Below, one piece after another: positions 1 through 7,392 of a stretch of DNA of 64,000 nucleotides. The stretch is from Adlercreutzia faecimuris (GTDB lineage Bacteria > Actinomycetota > Coriobacteriia > Coriobacteriales > Eggerthellaceae): NCBI RefSeq assembly GCF_022669055.1, contig NZ_JAJMLW010000002.1, positions 1 through 64,000 on the forward strand, read 5' to 3'. Under the pieces are notes generated by a model that was given only the letters and a program-made list of their open reading frames with translations, had not been told where the DNA came from and searched no databases. Within the stretch, counting starts at the first letter, position 1; every line of letters starts with the position of its first letter. A program made the position numbers and the translations under genes.

Positions 1-117
1 ATGAGCGGAACCATGGAGGGGGGGATCACCCGGTCCCATTCCGAACCCGGAAGTTAAGCCCCCCATCGCCGAGAGTACTGCGGGGTAGCCCGTGGGAGGG
101 TAGGGCGTTCCGCTCAT
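1..117 (+). rRNA. rrf: 5S ribosomal RNA
   Basis: The stretch has the conserved 5S core, with CCCGGTCCCATTCCGAAC near position 30 and the GTACTGCGGGG segment near 76. The first 11 bases (ATGAGCGGAAC) pair perfectly with bases 107-117 (GTTCCGCTCAT) to form helix I. The 16S and 23S genes would lie upstream, outside the window. The true 5' end could be a base or two earlier than the window edge. Confidence 0.95.
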
Positions 118-138
118 GGGGGGTGCTTCCGCGTGCAT

Positions 139-161
139 GCCGCCCGACGGGCGGCCTTTTT
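139..161 (+). terminator. Rho-independent terminator of the rRNA operon
   Basis: A 7-bp perfect stem (GCCGCCC/GGGCGGC) with a GAC loop is followed by CTTTTTG. It lies 22 bases after the 5S gene and is the classic end of an rRNA transcript. Confidence 0.85.
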
Positions 162-344
162 GCCTTCGGGCCCAGCCGCCCGCGCCCGCCGCCCCGCTCG
201 CGCCGCCCAGGGGGCGGCTTCTTTGTTTTCTGGGTCTTTGGTGGGCTGGGGCCCTCGGAGGCGCCCTGCTCTTCCCCTGTACTAGAATACTGTCTGCGGC
301 CCTGGGCCGCCTGCTCAAGATGGGGAGAGGGAAACTCGGCACTC
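162..344. other. Intergenic region between rRNA operon and glycan locus
   Basis: No gene was recognised here. The frame of the next gene is open upstream to about 123, but that part is proline/arginine-rich low-complexity translation and overlaps the terminator, so it is not counted as coding. A TAGAAT at 283-288 could be a -10 element for the following gene, but no convincing -35 is visible. Confidence 0.4.
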
Positions 345-1238
345 ATGGGAATCTCGGTTCTGATATCGGTGTACAGCGGGGCGAACCCCGCTCATCTCCG
401 CATTGCCCTGGACAGCATCGTCGGCCAGACGCTGCTGCCCGACGAGATCGTCCTCATGCAGGACGGGCCCCTGACGCCGGAGCAGGAGGAGGTCGTCGCC
501 GGGTATGGCGAGAGTCCCTGCGTCGTCGACCTGTCCGTCGATGAGGACGCCGCGTCCATCGCCTCGCGCCGAGATCGGGTTCTCGCCTCTGGCTCCCCTG
601 TCTCGCCGCAGCTGGTGATAGGCCGCTTCGCCCAGAACGTCCAGCTCGGCCGCGCGCTCGCCGCCGGGGTCGCGCTCTGCCGCAATCCGTACATCGCGCG
701 CATGGACGCGGACGACATCGCCGTACCCGATCGTTTGGCCAAGGAGCTCGCGTTCATGGAGGCCCACCCCGACGTGTCCGTCCTGGGCGGCGCCATCGAG
801 GAGTTCGATGGAGACGTCACCAAGGGCACCAAAACCATCCCCGGGGGCGACGACCTGCGCTCCTACGCGAAGTTCCGCTGCCCGGTGAACCACATGACCG
901 TCATGATGCGCCGCGCGGACATCCTTGCCGCGGGGAACTACCATCACTTCCCCGGCCTGGAGGACTACGAGCTGTGGAGCCGGGTCCTGGCCCAGGGCTT
1001 CGTGCTCGACAACATCCCGGACGTGCTGGTGCGCGCCCGCTGCGACAGCGGGTTCTACGACCGGCGCGGCGGCGACGACTACGGGCGCCGCTACCTGGCG
1101 CTACGGCGCATGCAGCGGGAATGGGGGCTCCTCAACCCGGCGGAGTACCTCCAGGCCTGCGCGGCGACGGCGGCGATGGTCTACGCGCCCCGGTCGCTGA
1201 GGAAGGCCTTCTACAAGATCCTGCGGAGGAGGGGCTGA
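345..1238 (+). CDS. Family 2 glycosyltransferase
   Basis: A 297-residue GT-A fold glycosyltransferase that should transfer a sugar from a nucleotide donor to a growing lipid-linked glycan at the inner membrane face. The N-terminus (MGISVLISVYSGANP) is the nucleotide-binding beta strand, and an ARMDADDIA motif near residue 115 supplies the DxD metal/donor site. A later LEDYELWSR (acidic ED motif) fits the catalytic-base region. The ATG at 345 was chosen because the family fold begins there and GAGAGGGA lies about 12 bases upstream; the frame stays open further upstream without family sequence. It sits 3 bases before a second GT2 gene, so the two are probably co-transcribed. Donor and acceptor cannot be read from sequence. 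Confidence 0.88.
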   Translation: MGISVLISVYSGANPAHLRIALDSIVGQTLLPDEIVLMQDGPLTPEQEEVVAGYGESPCVVDLSVDEDAASIASRRDRVLASGSPVSPQLVIGRFAQNVQLGRALAAGVALCRNPYIARMDADDIAVPDRLAKELAFMEAHPDVSVLGGAIEEFDGDVTKGTKTIPGGDDLRSYAKFRCPVNHMTVMMRRADILAAGNYHHFPGLEDYELWSRVLAQGFVLDNIPDVLVRARCDSGFYDRRGGDDYGRRYLALRRMQREWGLLNPAEYLQACAATAAMVYAPRSLRKAFYKILRRRG

Positions 1239-1241
1239 GAG

Positions 1242-2255
1242 GTGGAGAAGCTGCTCACGGTGATCGTCCCCGCCTACAACGTCGAGCGCTACCTCGACCA
1301 GTGCCTGACGAGCTTCGCGGAGTGCCCTGCCCGCGATGACCTGGAGGTCATCGTGGTCGATGATGGCGCCACGGACGGGTCGCTGGCCCTGGCCCAGCGC
1401 TACCGCTTCCAGCATCCGGACCTCTTCCGCGTCTTCCACAAGGACAACGGGGGCCACGGCTCCGTCATCAACTTCGGCGTCGAGCAGGCCCGGGGCCGGT
1501 ACCTGAAGGTGGTCGATGGCGATGACTGGGTGGACGGGGAGGCCCTCGCGGGGCTGATCGGCTTCCTCCGCTGCGCCGACGCCGACCTGGTGGCCTCTGA
1601 CTACAACTGCATCGAGGACGGCACCTACCGCCTGATCGAGCGTCGGCACGCGGCGCGGGACGCGGGCCATTACGGGCGAAGCCTCGGCTTCGACGTGGCC
1701 GCGGCGGAGGAGGTCATGAAGATCCACTCCCTCACCATCCGCACGGCGCTCCTGCGCGAGAACGGCATCCGCCTCACGGAGAACTGCTTCTACGAGGACG
1801 CGGAGTACGCCCTGCTGCCCATCCCGTTCTGCGAGACGGTCGCCTACGACGACCACTGCGTGTACCAGTACCGCCTGGGGCGGGCGGGGCAGAGCGTCGA
1901 CATCCAGTCGCTCACGGCGCGCCGGGGCGAGCACCTCCGCATCCTGGAGTCGCTCTTCGCCCTGAGCGACCGCTGCGCGGACGCGGATGCGGGGCATCGC
2001 GCGTACCTCGACCGGGGCATCGCCCTGTTCGTGCAGAACCAGTACCAGATATACCTGGCGCTGGGCTTCAAGGAGGGCGCCTTCGCCGAGATGCGGGCGT
2101 TCGACCGCCGCCTGCGCGCGGAGCAGCCGGGCGTCTACGGCGCCGTCTGGAAGAAGAGCATCTGGGTCATCCGGAAGACCGGCTACCTGGCCTACCCCCT
2201 CGGGGTGGCGGCTTACCGGGCGGTGGCGGCGCTCAGGGCCGCACGGGGACGCTAG
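1242..2255 (+). CDS. Family 2 glycosyltransferase
   Basis: A 337-residue GT2 enzyme starting with GTG, with AGGAGG about 10 bases upstream inside the end of the previous gene. It shows the N-terminal VIVPAYNVERYLDQCL strand, the VVDDGATDGS loop and a VVDGDDWVDG donor/metal motif, then a C-terminal region with YEDAEYALL resembling the catalytic acidic motif of capsule and teichoic-acid glycosyltransferases. It follows the preceding GT2 gene by 3 bases, and together they look like a two-gene operon of the surface-glycan locus. Its 3' end lies inside a perfect inverted repeat shared with the convergent tagO-like gene. Specific linkage unknown. Confidence 0.88.
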   Translation: MEKLLTVIVPAYNVERYLDQCLTSFAECPARDDLEVIVVDDGATDGSLALAQRYRFQHPDLFRVFHKDNGGHGSVINFGVEQARGRYLKVVDGDDWVDGEALAGLIGFLRCADADLVASDYNCIEDGTYRLIERRHAARDAGHYGRSLGFDVAAAEEVMKIHSLTIRTALLRENGIRLTENCFYEDAEYALLPIPFCETVAYDDHCVYQYRLGRAGQSVDIQSLTARRGEHLRILESLFALSDRCADADAGHRAYLDRGIALFVQNQYQIYLALGFKEGAFAEMRAFDRRLRAEQPGVYGAVWKKSIWVIRKTGYLAYPLGVAAYRAVAALRAARGR

Positions 2256-2271
2256 GGCGGCCCTGAGCGCC
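2228..2271. terminator. Perfect inverted repeat at convergent gene ends
   Basis: GGCGCTCAGGGCCGC (2228-2242) is the exact reverse complement of 2257-2271, with a 14-base loop. The repeat covers the 3' end of the upstream GT2 gene and reaches the first base of the stop triplet of the convergent gene. There is no T-tract, so it may act as a bidirectional terminator or RNA 3'-end stabiliser. Confidence 0.55.
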
Positions 2272-3449
2272 TAGCGCCGCGCGTCGCCGTTCTCCTGGCG
2301 GGCGCGCTCCTCCTCGGCCCTGCGCGAGGCGAGCTGGTCGGGCAGGTAGTCCTTGCGGCCGCGGGGATGGTAGTGGTGCAGCAGCACCGGGTCGAGCAGG
2401 CGCAGCTTCACCACCATGTAGATGGTGATCCCCAGGATGATGAGCATGAACGGGATGCGCATGACGCCGGTGGTCTCGGTGATGAAGATGCCGCAGAGGG
2501 CCAGGATGAGCGTCCAACCCCACATGATGAGCACCGTCTTGCGCTGGCTGAAGCCGGCCTGGAGGAGGCGGTGGTGGATGTGTCCCTTGTCGGCCGCGTC
2601 GATGGGCTTGTGGGCCCGCACGCGGCGGATGATGGCGAAGGCGGTGTCGAGGACGGGGATACCGGCGGCTAGCACGGGCACGAGCAGCGACATGAACAGC
2701 GCCGAGCGGGCGATGGCCATGAGCGAGACGATGCCAAGGGCGAAGCCGAGCGTGAGGGCGCCCGAGTCGCCCATGAAGATGGACGCCGGGTGGAAGTTGT
2801 AGCGCAGAAAGCCGATGCAGGCCCCCGCCAGCGCGATGCTGAAGACCGCCGCGTCGTAGCGGTGGGTGATGATGGCGAAGATGAAGATGGTCGAGGCGCT
2901 GATGGCGCAGATGCCCGCAGCCAGGCCGTCGAGGCCGTCGATGAGGTTGATGATGTTCGCGAAGGCCACCAGGTAGAAGATGGTGAGCGGGTAGGCGAGC
3001 CAGCCGAACTCGATGAAGCCGGGGCCGAAGGGGTTGTGGATGCTCGAGAGCAGAAGCCCCGACGCGGCCACGATGGTGGCGGCGACGACCTGGCCAGCGA
3101 ATTTGATGCGCGGGCGCAGGCTGATGACGTCGTCGACGAAGCCCACGGCGAACATGAAGAGCACGCCCGCGAGCATCACGAGGTAATTGATGGGCATGCC
3201 CGGGTAGGACACGAACGGGGTGCGCCACCCGGCCCAGCGCATGCCAACGAACAGCACCAGGAGGCAGACGAACAGGCCTCCCAGGATGGCCGCGCCGCCG
3301 AGGCGGGGGATGGGGCGGTTGTTGACACGCCGCGAGCTGGGGTAGTCGATGGCGTCAAGGCGCACGGCCAGGCGCTTGGCCAGGGGAGTGAGGGCGATGG
3401 TTGCGATGAGGGCGACGGTGAAGAGCACCCCGCATTCCAACCAGTCCAT
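2271..3449 (-). CDS. tagO: Undecaprenyl-phosphate sugar-1-phosphate transferase, TagO/WecA/MraY family
   Basis: This 392-residue polytopic membrane enzyme should load N-acetylhexosamine-1-phosphate from a UDP-sugar onto undecaprenyl phosphate, the first step for teichoic-acid-like or capsular glycans. The family motifs appear in order: DAIDYPSSRRVNNRPIPRLGG after the first helix, FVDDV, the catalytic NLIDGLDGLA, the MGDSG loop, and a late HIHHRL. About ten or eleven hydrophobic segments are visible. The start at 3449 gives the expected N-terminal membrane helix (MDWLECGVLF) and has AGGAGA upstream; the open frame beyond it lacks family sequence. TagO and WecA cannot be told apart by sequence alone; the Gram-positive context favours TagO. 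Transcribed divergently from the next gene. Confidence 0.9.
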   Translation of the reverse strand: MDWLECGVLFTVALIATIALTPLAKRLAVRLDAIDYPSSRRVNNRPIPRLGGAAILGGLFVCLLVLFVGMRWAGWRTPFVSYPGMPINYLVMLAGVLFMFAVGFVDDVISLRPRIKFAGQVVAATIVAASGLLLSSIHNPFGPGFIEFGWLAYPLTIFYLVAFANIINLIDGLDGLAAGICAISASTIFIFAIITHRYDAAVFSIALAGACIGFLRYNFHPASIFMGDSGALTLGFALGIVSLMAIARSALFMSLLVPVLAAGIPVLDTAFAIIRRVRAHKPIDAADKGHIHHRLLQAGFSQRKTVLIMWGWTLILALCGIFITETTGVMRIPFMLIILGITIYMVVKLRLLDPVLLHHYHPRGRKDYLPDQLASRRAEEERARQENGDARR

Positions 3450-3506
3450 GAAGAAGGTCTCCTGTCGTTGAGCGGCCGAGGGTCGCGAGCCTGTGTCGAA
3501 ACAAGC

Positions 3507-3553
3507 ATTATACTCTATCAGGCTGCCTATTCCGCGCGGCCGCGGTATACAAT
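3507..3553. promoter_or_regulatory. Divergent promoter region between tagO-like and csbB-like genes
   Basis: An exact TATAAT reads on the minus strand at 3512-3507, about 58 bases before the tagO-like start. A TACAAT reads on the plus strand at 3548-3553, about 59 bases before the csbB-like start. Neither has a good -35 match, so these are -10 candidates only. Confidence 0.45.
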
Positions 3554-3611
3554 AGAGCAATTCGGCGACGGCCCCGGATGCGGGTGCCACGGATGAACGG
3601 AAGACCCCTCG

Positions 3612-4574
3612 ATGCCCCTGATTTCCCTGGTTGTTCCCTGCTACAACGAAGAGGAGAGCCTGCCCGCCTTCTTCGCGGAGGCTGCCGCGGTGATGGCCGG
3701 GATGCGGGAGGAGCATGGCGACGCGTCCTTCGAGGTGGTGCTCGTCGACGACGGGTCGACCGACGGGACCCTGGGCGCCATGCGGGCGCTCGCCGCCGAC
3801 GGCGAGGCGGGGGCTGAGGTGCGCTGGGTGTCGTTCTCGCGCAACTTCGGCAAGGAGGCCGCCCTGCTCGCGGGCCTGCGCGCCGCGCGCGGCGACTACG
3901 TGGCAACCATGGACGCCGACCTGCAGGATCCGCCGGCCCTGCTCCCCGAGATGTACCGCATCCTCCTGGAGGAGGACTACGACAACGTGGCCACGCGCCG
4001 CGTCGACCGGGCGGGGGAGCCGCCGGTGCGGTCGTTCTGCGCGCGGGCCTTCTACCGCATCATCAACCGCCTCTCCGACGCCGACATCGTGGACGGCGCG
4101 CGGGACTTCCGGCTCATGCGCCGCCGCATGGTGGACGGCATCCTGGAGCTGGGGGAGTACAACCGGTTCTCGAAGGGCATCTACGGCTGGGTGGGCTTCA
4201 AGACCCGCTGGCTGCCGTTCGAGAACGTCGAGCGCGTGGCGGGCGAGACGAAGTGGAGCTTCTGGGGCCTGTTCAAGTACTCGCTGGAGGGCATCGTGGC
4301 GTTCTCGACGGCGCCGCTTTCCATGGCGTCGCTGGCGGGGATCGTCCTGTGCATCCTCTCGCTCGTGTTCGCGCTGGTCATCGTCGTGAGGACGCTTTTG
4401 TTCGGCGATCCGGTGGCCGGCTGGCCGTCGCTGGCGTGCATCGTGCTGTTCGTGGGCGGGCTGCAGCTGTTTTGCCTGGGCATCATCGGGCAGTACCTGG
4501 CCAAGACCTACCTGGAGGCGAAGGGGCGGCCCCTCTACCTGGTGCGGGAGAGCAGCGACGATGACGGCTGCTAG
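3612..4574 (+). CDS. Polyprenyl-phosphate glycosyltransferase, CsbB/GtrB type
   Basis: A 320-residue GT2 enzyme of the group that moves a sugar from a nucleotide donor onto undecaprenyl phosphate, providing the lipid-linked donor for glycosylation outside the cell. The catalytic part has VVPCYNEEES at the start, VDDGSTDGT, and TMDADLQDPP as the DxD-type site. Two C-terminal membrane helices are followed by IIGQYLAKTYLEAKGRPLYLV, the typical tail of GtrB/CsbB proteins. The next gene, a YfhO family protein, overlaps it by 14 bases. CsbB and YfhO form a known pair in Bacillus and other Gram-positives, in which YfhO uses the CsbB product to glycosylate lipoteichoic acid. The sugar identity is not determined by sequence. 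Confidence 0.88.
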   Translation: MPLISLVVPCYNEEESLPAFFAEAAAVMAGMREEHGDASFEVVLVDDGSTDGTLGAMRALAADGEAGAEVRWVSFSRNFGKEAALLAGLRAARGDYVATMDADLQDPPALLPEMYRILLEEDYDNVATRRVDRAGEPPVRSFCARAFYRIINRLSDADIVDGARDFRLMRRRMVDGILELGEYNRFSKGIYGWVGFKTRWLPFENVERVAGETKWSFWGLFKYSLEGIVAFSTAPLSMASLAGIVLCILSLVFALVIVVRTLLFGDPVAGWPSLACIVLFVGGLQLFCLGIIGQYLAKTYLEAKGRPLYLVRESSDDDGC

Positions 4575-7392
4575 GGCGCGGGGCGTCGCGACGGCCGTGG
4601 GCTGGGCCGCGCTGGGCTTCGCGCTGCCCGTGGCGATGCTCGCGGCGCTGAGCGCATGGGGCGGGGTGTACCCGTTCGGGCCGGCCTCGTTTCTGACCGA
4701 GGACCTGCTCTACCAGTACGTCGACTTCTTCACGTGGTTCCGCGCGGTGCTCTTGGGCGACGAGTCGCTGCTCTACTCGACGGCCCAGGCGCTCGGGGCG
4801 AACACCTGGGGGCTGTACAGCTACTACCTGGCGAGCCCCTTCAACCTGCTGGTGGCCCTGTTCCCCGTGGAGGGCGTGACGCTGTTCACCTGGGTGATCA
4901 CGGCGCTCAAGCTGGGATGCGTGCAGCTGGCCATGACGTGGTTCCTGCGGCGGCGCTTCGGCCTTTCCCGCGGAGCGGCCCTGGCCCTGGCCCTGGCGTT
5001 CACCTGGTCGTCGTGGACGGCGACCCAGCTGCGCAACCCGCTGTGGCTCGACGCGCTCATCTGCCTGCCGCTCATGGCGGCGGGCGCCTGGGCGCTCGTG
5101 CGCGAGGGGCGCTGGCGGCTGCTCGTGGGGGCGACGGCGGCCTCGATCATCGTGTGCTGGTACACCGGCTACATGACCATCCTGTTCTTGTGCTGCTACG
5201 CCGTGTTCGAGTGCTATCTGCGCTGCGTGGACGAGCCGGGGTTCGGCTGGCGGGGCGTGGCGCGCACGGCGGCGCGGTTCGCAGCGGCCATGGCGGGCGC
5301 GCTCGCGCTGGCGGCGTTCACGTTCCTGCCGACCGTGCTGGCGATGACGGGGGACGTGAGCGGCCGGATAGCCGGGGAGGCGGCCGCGGGCGGCGTGCGC
5401 TGGGCGACGGCGCTCAAGCTGGGTGGTGCGATGCTCGCCCTGGCGGCCGTCGGCGTCGGGGCGGCCCTGGCGGCGCTGCGCTGGACGCGGGCGCCAAAGC
5501 GCCGGCGGCTGCGCCCGCGGCTGGCGGCGGGGCTTCTGGCCCTGGCGGCGCTCGCGCTGGTGGCGCTGGCCAAGACGCACCTGCTGGGCGTGACGTGCGC
5601 CTTCGGGGAGCTGCTGGCCGGGCTCTTCACGGGCGGCTGGCGGGTGAGCGAGGTGCCGCAGGTCTCGGCGGGGGCCGCGGCCCTGGTGCTGGCCGTGGCC
5701 TTCCTCGGGTGCCGCGCGATTGACCCGCGCAAGCGCGTGGCGGCGGCGTGGCTCGGCTTCGCCCTGCTGGCGAGCGTGTGGGTGACGGTGCTCTACTGCG
5801 TGTGGTGCGGCTTCAGGGCGCCTAACGGGTTCTACAGCCGCATCGGGTTCTTCTTCGTGTTCCTGCTGGTCTGGATGGCGGCCGCGGCCCTGGCCGAGGG
5901 GCGCGCCGGGCGCCTGCCACGTGAGCGGGTCTGGGTGGGCGCCGGGCTGGTGGCGGCCCTGTCCGCGGCGCTCGCGGCCGCGGGGCAGCTGCCGGGAGAC
6001 GCGGCGCTTATGGACGTGGCGTCTGCGGCCTTGGTGGCGCTGCTGGCGTGCGGGGGACTGCCCCCGGCGCGTCTCGCCTCCGGCGCCGGGGATGGCGGGG
6101 CGCCTGCTCCGGCGAGGCGGCGCCTCCTCGCCGCGGGGCTGGCCGTCCTGGTCGCCGCCGAGCTGCTCTTCGGGGCGCATTTGGCCTGGAGCCAGCTCTA
6201 CGGCGTGTTCTCGCAGGAGGGGCAGGACGCCTACGCGGCCGACTCGCGCTCGGCCCAGGCGGCGCTCGCGGCGGAGGACCCGGGGTTCTACCGGGTGTCC
6301 AAGACCTATACGCGGGCCATCGACGTGGCGCTCAACGAGGGGCTCGCCACGGGCTACCGGGACCTGTCGTCCTACTGCTCGGCCCATGACGGTGCGGCCA
6401 TCTACTTCCTGAACTCGCTGGGCTACAGCCAGGAGGGGCAGTTCTCCACGCGCTATGCCGAGCCGATCCTGCCGAGCGACGCGCTTCTGGGCGTGCGCTA
6501 CGTCTGGTCGGAGACGGAGCCGGCCGGCTTCGTGCCCACGGCGCAGACATCTGCCCTGACCGGCGCGCGGCTCTACCGCGACCCCTACGCGCTGCCCCTC
6601 GGCTACTTGGTGAGCGCTGACGCCGAGGGCTTCACCTTCGATGAGCTGGGCGACCCCTTCACGCGGCAGAACGCCTTCGCGAGCGCGCTCGTCGGCCGGC
6701 CGGTCGAGCTGTTCCGCCCCTGCGAGGCGGTGGAGGAGGCGGCGGCTGACGGGACGCGCCGGTGGCGGGCCCAGGTGCCTGCGGGGGCCATCGGCTACGC
6801 CTACGTGGAGGCGTCGCGGCGCGCGGGCGAGTGCGAGCTTTCCGTGGACGGAGGCGAGCCGGTGCTGGAGAACGCGCGGTTCCAGCAGTCCGTCCACGCG
6901 CTGACGGGGGTGACCGAGGAGCCGGCGGAGGTGTCGGTGGCGCTCGCCTTCACGAACGAGGGCGAGGGCCTGGCGGGCGACGCGGCCGAGGCGCGGCAGG
7001 CCCAGGACGCGGCGACGTGCCTGCTGTGGTGCCTGGACCTGGAGGCCCTCCAGGAGCTCGTGGGCGAGCTGGGCGCCCATCCGCTGGAGGTGGAGGCGTT
7101 CTCCGGCGCCGGCATCGCCGGCACGGTGGACGCGGGCGCCGAAGGCGGCCTGCTCATGGTGTCGGTGCCCAACGACCCGGGCTGGACCGCGCGCGTGGAC
7201 GGCCAGGTGGTGGAGACGGCGGACATCGCCGGCGGCGCGCTCACCGGCGTGCCGGTTGGACCAGGGGAGAGCCGGGTGGAGATGACCTACCTCACCCCGG
7301 GGCTCGTGCCGGGCTGCGCGGTGTCGGCCGTGGCGCTCGCGGCCGTGGTGACGCTGGCCCTTCGGGGACGGCGGGGTGCTAGATCATTGTAG
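4561..7392 (+). CDS. YfhO family membrane protein (GT-C type glycosyltransferase)
   Basis: A 943-residue multi-pass membrane protein matching the YfhO family, which transfers sugars from undecaprenyl-phosphate donors onto teichoic-type polymers at the outer face of the membrane. The first half holds about a dozen hydrophobic helices. An acidic loop after helix 1 (LTEDLLYQYVDFF) and ANTWGLYSYY segments are typical of this family's GT-C active-site region. A large soluble extracellular domain covers roughly residues 540-910, with a final membrane helix at the C-terminus. It starts 14 bases inside the csbB-like gene, so translation is coupled. Its 3' end overlaps the convergent ABC ATPase gene by 14 bases, which also marks the left edge of the lower-GC cassette. 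Confidence 0.85.
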   Translation: MTAARARGVATAVGWAALGFALPVAMLAALSAWGGVYPFGPASFLTEDLLYQYVDFFTWFRAVLLGDESLLYSTAQALGANTWGLYSYYLASPFNLLVALFPVEGVTLFTWVITALKLGCVQLAMTWFLRRRFGLSRGAALALALAFTWSSWTATQLRNPLWLDALICLPLMAAGAWALVREGRWRLLVGATAASIIVCWYTGYMTILFLCCYAVFECYLRCVDEPGFGWRGVARTAARFAAAMAGALALAAFTFLPTVLAMTGDVSGRIAGEAAAGGVRWATALKLGGAMLALAAVGVGAALAALRWTRAPKRRRLRPRLAAGLLALAALALVALAKTHLLGVTCAFGELLAGLFTGGWRVSEVPQVSAGAAALVLAVAFLGCRAIDPRKRVAAAWLGFALLASVWVTVLYCVWCGFRAPNGFYSRIGFFFVFLLVWMAAAALAEGRAGRLPRERVWVGAGLVAALSAALAAAGQLPGDAALMDVASAALVALLACGGLPPARLASGAGDGGAPAPARRRLLAAGLAVLVAAELLFGAHLAWSQLYGVFSQEGQDAYAADSRSAQAALAAEDPGFYRVSKTYTRAIDVALNEGLATGYRDLSSYCSAHDGAAIYFLNSLGYSQEGQFSTRYAEPILPSDALLGVRYVWSETEPAGFVPTAQTSALTGARLYRDPYALPLGYLVSADAEGFTFDELGDPFTRQNAFASALVGRPVELFRPCEAVEEAAADGTRRWRAQVPAGAIGYAYVEASRRAGECELSVDGGEPVLENARFQQSVHALTGVTEEPAEVSVALAFTNEGEGLAGDAAEARQAQDAATCLLWCLDLEALQELVGELGAHPLEVEAFSGAGIAGTVDAGAEGGLLMVSVPNDPGWTARVDGQVVETADIAGGALTGVPVGPGESRVEMTYLTPGLVPGCAVSAVALAAVVTLALRGRRGARSL

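Noticed and set aside
123-344. 5' extension of the first glycosyltransferase
   Set aside because: The frame is open upstream, but that part overlaps the rRNA terminator and encodes Pro/Arg low-complexity sequence, while the GT2 fold begins exactly at the ATG at 345.
4483-7080. Long open frame (865 codons) antisense to the YfhO gene
   Set aside because: The translation is Arg/Gln/Pro/Gly-rich with no recognisable domain or ribosome-binding site. It is the third-position GC shadow of the real gene. Similar antisense frames at 22423-24312, 32101-33960, 48631-50997 and 57590-59500 were rejected for the same reason.
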